Below, piece by piece: positions 56,606 through 59,571 of a DNA stretch of 59,571 nt. The stretch lies in contig NZ_JACHOS010000026.1 in NCBI RefSeq assembly GCF_014199985.1, positions 1 to 59,571 of the forward strand. The letters run 5' to 3'. Position 1 is the first letter of the stretch. Each line of letters opens with the position of its first letter. The DNA is from Methylorubrum rhodesianum (lineage in GTDB: Bacteria; Pseudomonadota; Alphaproteobacteria; Rhizobiales; Beijerinckiaceae). The translations under genes and the position numbers were made by a program. The notes beneath the pieces are model-generated. The model had not been told where the DNA came from. It did no database searches and saw only the letters and a program-made list of their open reading frames with translations.

Positions 56606-58114
56606 ATGTCATCGACCTCCACGACCGCCCGCGGGCGGTTCGCGTCCACTTGGTTCGGCTCCTCCTGGTTCGGCTCTCCTTGGGCCGACATCCTCTCCGG
56701 GATCGTCGTCGCCCTCGCCCTGATCCCGGAGGCGATCGGCTTCTCGGTGATCGCCGGGGTCGATCCCAAGGTCGGGCTCTACGCCTCCGTTGTGATCGCC
56801 TGCGTCATCGCCTTCGCGGGCGGGCGCCCGGCCATGATCTCGGCCGCCACCGCCGCCACCGCCGTGGTGATGGTCGATCTCGTGCGCGACCATGGCGTCC
56901 CCTATCTCTTCGCCGCCACCATCCTGATGGGCGTGTTCCAGATCCTCGCCGGCCTGGCGAAGCTCGGGCGGCTGATGCGCTTCGTCTCGCGCTCGGTGAT
57001 GACGGGCTTCGTCAACGCGCTGGCGGTCCTCATCTTCCTGGCGCAGCTGCCCGAACTCACCGGCGTGACGCCGGTCACCTACGGCCTGATCGCGCTCGGG
57101 CTCGCCATCATCTACGGCTTCCCCCGGATCACCCGCGCGGTGCCCTCGCCGCTCGTGGCCATCGCCGTGCTGACGGCGCTCACCGCCTGGCTCGGGCTCG
57201 ACGTGCGCACCGTCGCCCATCTCGGCGCGCTGCCGACCGCCCTGCCGAGCTTCGCCCTGCCCGACGTGCCGCTGACCCTCGAGACCCTGCGCATCATCCT
57301 GCCCTACTCCGTCACGCTCGCCGCGGTCGGCCTGCTCGAGAGCCTGCTCACCGCGCAGATCGTCGACGACATGACCGACACCGGCAGTTCCAAGAACCGG
57401 GAATGCATGGGCCAGGGGCTCGCCAACATGAGTTCGGCGGTGTTCGGCGGCATGGGCGGCTGCGCCATGATCGGGCAGTCGGTCATCAACGTCTCGTCGG
57501 GCGCCCGCGGCCGGCTCTCGACGCTGGTGGCGGGGAGCTTCCTGCTGGTGCTGCTCGTGCTCCTGCAGGATCTGCTCAGCCTCGTCCCCGTCGCGGCGCT
57601 GACCGCGGTGATGATCATGGTCTCGCTCAACACCTTCTCCTGGCGCTCGCTCGGCGAGCTGCGGACCAACCCGCTGCCCTCCTCCCTGGTGATGCTCGCT
57701 ACCGTCGCCGTGGTGGTCGCCACCCGCGACCTCGCCATCGGGGTGCTGGTCGGCGTGCTGCTGTCGGGCGTGTTCTTCGCCGGAAAAGTCGCGCGGATGA
57801 GCCGGATCACCGCCGAGCTGTCGCCGGACGGATCCACCCGCACCTACCGGGTGTCGGGCCAGGTGTTCTTCGCCTCCGCCGGCACCTTCGCCGAGGCGAT
57901 CGACGTCCGCGAGCCGGTGGAGCGCCTCGTCATCGACGTGCACGCGGCGCATTTCTGGGACATCTCGGCGGTGGGCGCCCTCGACCGGGTGGTGATGAAG
58001 GCCCGTGCCGGCGGCCGGGTCGTCGAGGTGATCGGCCTCAACGAGGCCAGCGCCACCCTGGTCGAGCGGTTCGGCCGCCACGACAAGGCGGACGCTTCCC
58101 TGGCGGTCCATTGA
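56606..58114 (+). CDS. SulP-family anion transporter with STAS domain, 502 aa
   Basis: An inner-membrane SulP/SLC26 transporter, for sulfate, bicarbonate or a dicarboxylate. Marks are DILSGIVVALALIPEAIGFS, GVDPKVGLYASVVIACVIAF, GGRPAMISAATAATAVVMVD, RSVMTGFVNALAVLIFLAQL, GQGLANMSSAVFGGMGGCAM with IGQSVIN, and VPVAALTAVMIMVSLNTFSW. A C-terminal STAS domain (about residues 405-495) contains LVIDVHAAHFWDISAVGALD. The ribosome binding site before the ATG is weak. A role in sulfur uptake alongside sfnG is possible but the genes are far apart. Confidence 0.92.
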   Translation: MSSTSTTARGRFASTWFGSSWFGSPWADILSGIVVALALIPEAIGFSVIAGVDPKVGLYASVVIACVIAFAGGRPAMISAATAATAVVMVDLVRDHGVPYLFAATILMGVFQILAGLAKLGRLMRFVSRSVMTGFVNALAVLIFLAQLPELTGVTPVTYGLIALGLAIIYGFPRITRAVPSPLVAIAVLTALTAWLGLDVRTVAHLGALPTALPSFALPDVPLTLETLRIILPYSVTLAAVGLLESLLTAQIVDDMTDTGSSKNRECMGQGLANMSSAVFGGMGGCAMIGQSVINVSSGARGRLSTLVAGSFLLVLLVLLQDLLSLVPVAALTAVMIMVSLNTFSWRSLGELRTNPLPSSLVMLATVAVVVATRDLAIGVLVGVLLSGVFFAGKVARMSRITAELSPDGSTRTYRVSGQVFFASAGTFAEAIDVREPVERLVIDVHAAHFWDISAVGALDRVVMKARAGGRVVEVIGLNEASATLVERFGRHDKADASLAVH

Positions 58115-58270
58115 GGGAGGGCGTCCGCCCTCTCCCACGGTTGTGCGCTGCGGCGGAAATTCGCTAGGGTCGGCGGGCGGCGCTTCGGCGCGTCGCGGTG
58201 AGGGGGTGCCCCGACGATTCGGGATCGGCAACCCTGGGGCCGGACCGGCCCGCTGCCCCGTGAGGCGCCC

Positions 58271-59362
58271 GTGTTTCCCTTCGGCCCTCCCCGTCGGACC
58301 CGGCGCCTGCTGAATCGAAGCGCGAACCGCACGACGCGGCACGTCACGCGATCCATCGAGGCCGCCGCCGAGGCGGCGGCCAAGGCCGTGACCCGATCGA
58401 CCGAGCAGGCGATCCGGGAGACCCGGAAGGCGACGGTGCGGTCGGTGAAGCGGACGGTCCGGCACGCCGAGAAGGCCGTCGAGGCGGCGCTTGCCCCGTC
58501 CGGGCCCGGGGCGGTGCGCAGGCCCTCCGGCCGCTTCGTCACCGTCGACGGCCTGCCCGTTCACGTCCTCCTGCGCGGGCGCGGGCGGCCGGTGGTGCTG
58601 GTCCACGGCAACGGCACCATGGCCGAGGATTTCGCGATCTCCGGCCTGATCGACCGGCTGGCGGCGCGCTACCGGGTGATCGCGATCGACCGGCCCGGCT
58701 TCGGCTACACGGCCCGCCCGCGCCACCGCCTCTGGACGGTTCAGGCCCAGGCCGTGCTCCTGCACAGGGTGCTGGAACAGCTCGACATCGAGCGCCCGCT
58801 CATCGTCGGGCATTCCTGGGGCACGATCGTCGCCCTCGCCCTCGCGGCCGACGGGCGGCGCGCCCTGCGCGGGCTCGTGCTGCTGTCGGGGTCCTACTTC
58901 CCGGGACATCGGACCGACGCGGCCCTGATCGCACCGCTGGCCGTGCCGGGCCTCGGCGACGCGGTGCGCGCGATGGTGCCCGCGAGGATGAGCGCGGCCC
59001 TCACCGAGCAGTCGTTCCGGTCCGTGTTCTGGCCGCAAGCCGTGCCGGCCCGGTTCAAGGCGCGCTTCCCCGTCGCGATCGCGACGGCGGCGACGCAGGC
59101 GCGGGCGGTCTCGGAGGATGCGGCCTCGATGAATTCAGCCGTCACGGGGCTGCAGCGCCGCTACGCCGGGCTGACGCTGCCGGTCTCGATCCTGGCCGGG
59201 GAAGCGGACGCGATCGTCAAGACGGGCGAGCAGTCGGTCCGGCTGCACACGACGATTCCCGGCAGCACCCTGCGGCTCCTGCCCGGCCTCGGCCACATGA
59301 TTCATTACGGCGCGCGGCTGAAGGTCGAGCGCGCGATCGACGATCTGATGAAGCTCGGATAG
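58271..59362 (+). CDS. Alpha/beta hydrolase, 363 aa
   Basis: A serine hydrolase of unknown substrate. The N-terminal ~90 residues are Arg/Ala-rich and helical (RTTRHVTRSIEAAAEAAAKA), possibly coiled coil or membrane-associated. The hydrolase domain begins at FVTVDGLPVHVLLRGRGRPV. It shows the oxyanion loop VLVHGNGTMAEDF, the nucleophile elbow LIVGHSWGTIVALALA, the acid residue in ILAGEADAIVKTGEQ and the catalytic His in LPGLGHMIHYGARL. The GTG start has GAGG seven bases upstream. Downstream sequence to the window end has no gene. Confidence 0.85.
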   Translation: MFPFGPPRRTRRLLNRSANRTTRHVTRSIEAAAEAAAKAVTRSTEQAIRETRKATVRSVKRTVRHAEKAVEAALAPSGPGAVRRPSGRFVTVDGLPVHVLLRGRGRPVVLVHGNGTMAEDFAISGLIDRLAARYRVIAIDRPGFGYTARPRHRLWTVQAQAVLLHRVLEQLDIERPLIVGHSWGTIVALALAADGRRALRGLVLLSGSYFPGHRTDAALIAPLAVPGLGDAVRAMVPARMSAALTEQSFRSVFWPQAVPARFKARFPVAIATAATQARAVSEDAASMNSAVTGLQRRYAGLTLPVSILAGEADAIVKTGEQSVRLHTTIPGSTLRLLPGLGHMIHYGARLKVERAIDDLMKLG

Positions 59363-59571
59363 CCCCGCCCCCGGGGTCCGGATCCGGTCCCGTCTCGCCC
59401 CGGAACGCCGGGCGCCGCAGGGGGATTTGTCACCGGGCGTGCCGGATGGTCCGCGTGGGGCGGGGAGCGGGTCCGTAAGCAGATGGGGTGGATGGCTCCC
59501 GCTCCGACTGACGGCATCTGAGTGCCAGGATGTGGTTGCTGTCGAAGCAGCCACGCAGATGCAGGAGCCAT
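59363..59571. other. Right-edge sequence without a supported gene
   Basis: About 210 GC-rich bases after the hydrolase. A minus-strand frame is open from the window edge but shows no recognisable protein; a gene might begin or end beyond the edge. Confidence 0.3.

Overview
The window looks like chromosome from a GC-rich alphaproteobacterium, most likely a Methylobacterium/Methylorubrum-type member of the Hyphomicrobiales. This is inference from several features: very high GC with strong third-position bias, long antisense shadow ORFs, an RNase E with the alphaproteobacterial acidic insertion and C-terminal GWW motif, a DUF6894-type small protein, a periplasmic molybdenum aldehyde oxidoreductase, and a dimethyl-sulfone monooxygenase whose one-carbon product is formaldehyde. 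Most of the window is ordinary housekeeping sequence. I found no CRISPR array, prophage, intact insertion sequence, restriction system or recognised secondary-metabolite cluster.

Left end (1-5580): a truncated dTDP-glucose 4,6-dehydratase gene is followed by a markedly AT-rich 4.8-kb stretch. It carries a two-catalytic-domain glycosyltransferase, a coiled-coil protein and an orphan. The stretch abuts the 3' end of a tRNA-Ser(UGA) gene, so it looks like an acquired surface-polysaccharide island. Region 5.7-15.2 kb: opgG-opgH (osmoregulated periplasmic glucans), a divergent DHH/DHHA1 phosphoesterase, a DUF6894 protein, a likely overlooked 28-codon gene with a full Shine-Dalgarno and its own terminator, an LLM-class flavin oxidoreductase, and an NCS2 purine permease.

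Region 15.3-22.1 kb, all on the minus strand: sfnG and sfnB (sulfone sulfur scavenging), then paoA-paoB-paoC (periplasmic Mo/Fe-S/FAD aldehyde oxidoreductase). Region 22.3-31.9 kb: penicillin-binding protein 1A, N-acetylmuramoyl-L-alanine amidase, a small Rmf/CrpP-like protein, RNase E behind a long leader, and a secreted protein that looks like an archaemetzincin whose zinc-binding motif has been lost. Region 32.6-45.2 kb: an aminotransferase, an HD-GYP protein, a ScsC/DsbA-like thiol oxidoreductase, an MscS channel, a malic enzyme-fumarase operon, an acyl-CoA ligase, and pepA translationally coupled to an unknown membrane protein.

Region 45.5-59.6 kb: an AT-rich orphan, an outer-membrane barrel-like protein, a HigBA-type (HI1419/HI1420) toxin-antitoxin pair, lptF-lptG-lptD for lipopolysaccharide export (with a possible leader ORF between lptG and lptD), a TerB-like protein, lrgA/cidA-lrgB, a membrane-anchored class III cyclase, a SulP anion transporter with a STAS domain, and an alpha/beta hydrolase. 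Envelope functions recur across the window (OpgGH, PBP1A, amidase, LptFGD, LrgAB, MscS, periplasmic thiol and molybdenum enzymes). Perfect hairpins separate several convergent genes, and hairpin-rich intergenic repeats lie at 20.7-20.9 kb and 53.7-53.8 kb.
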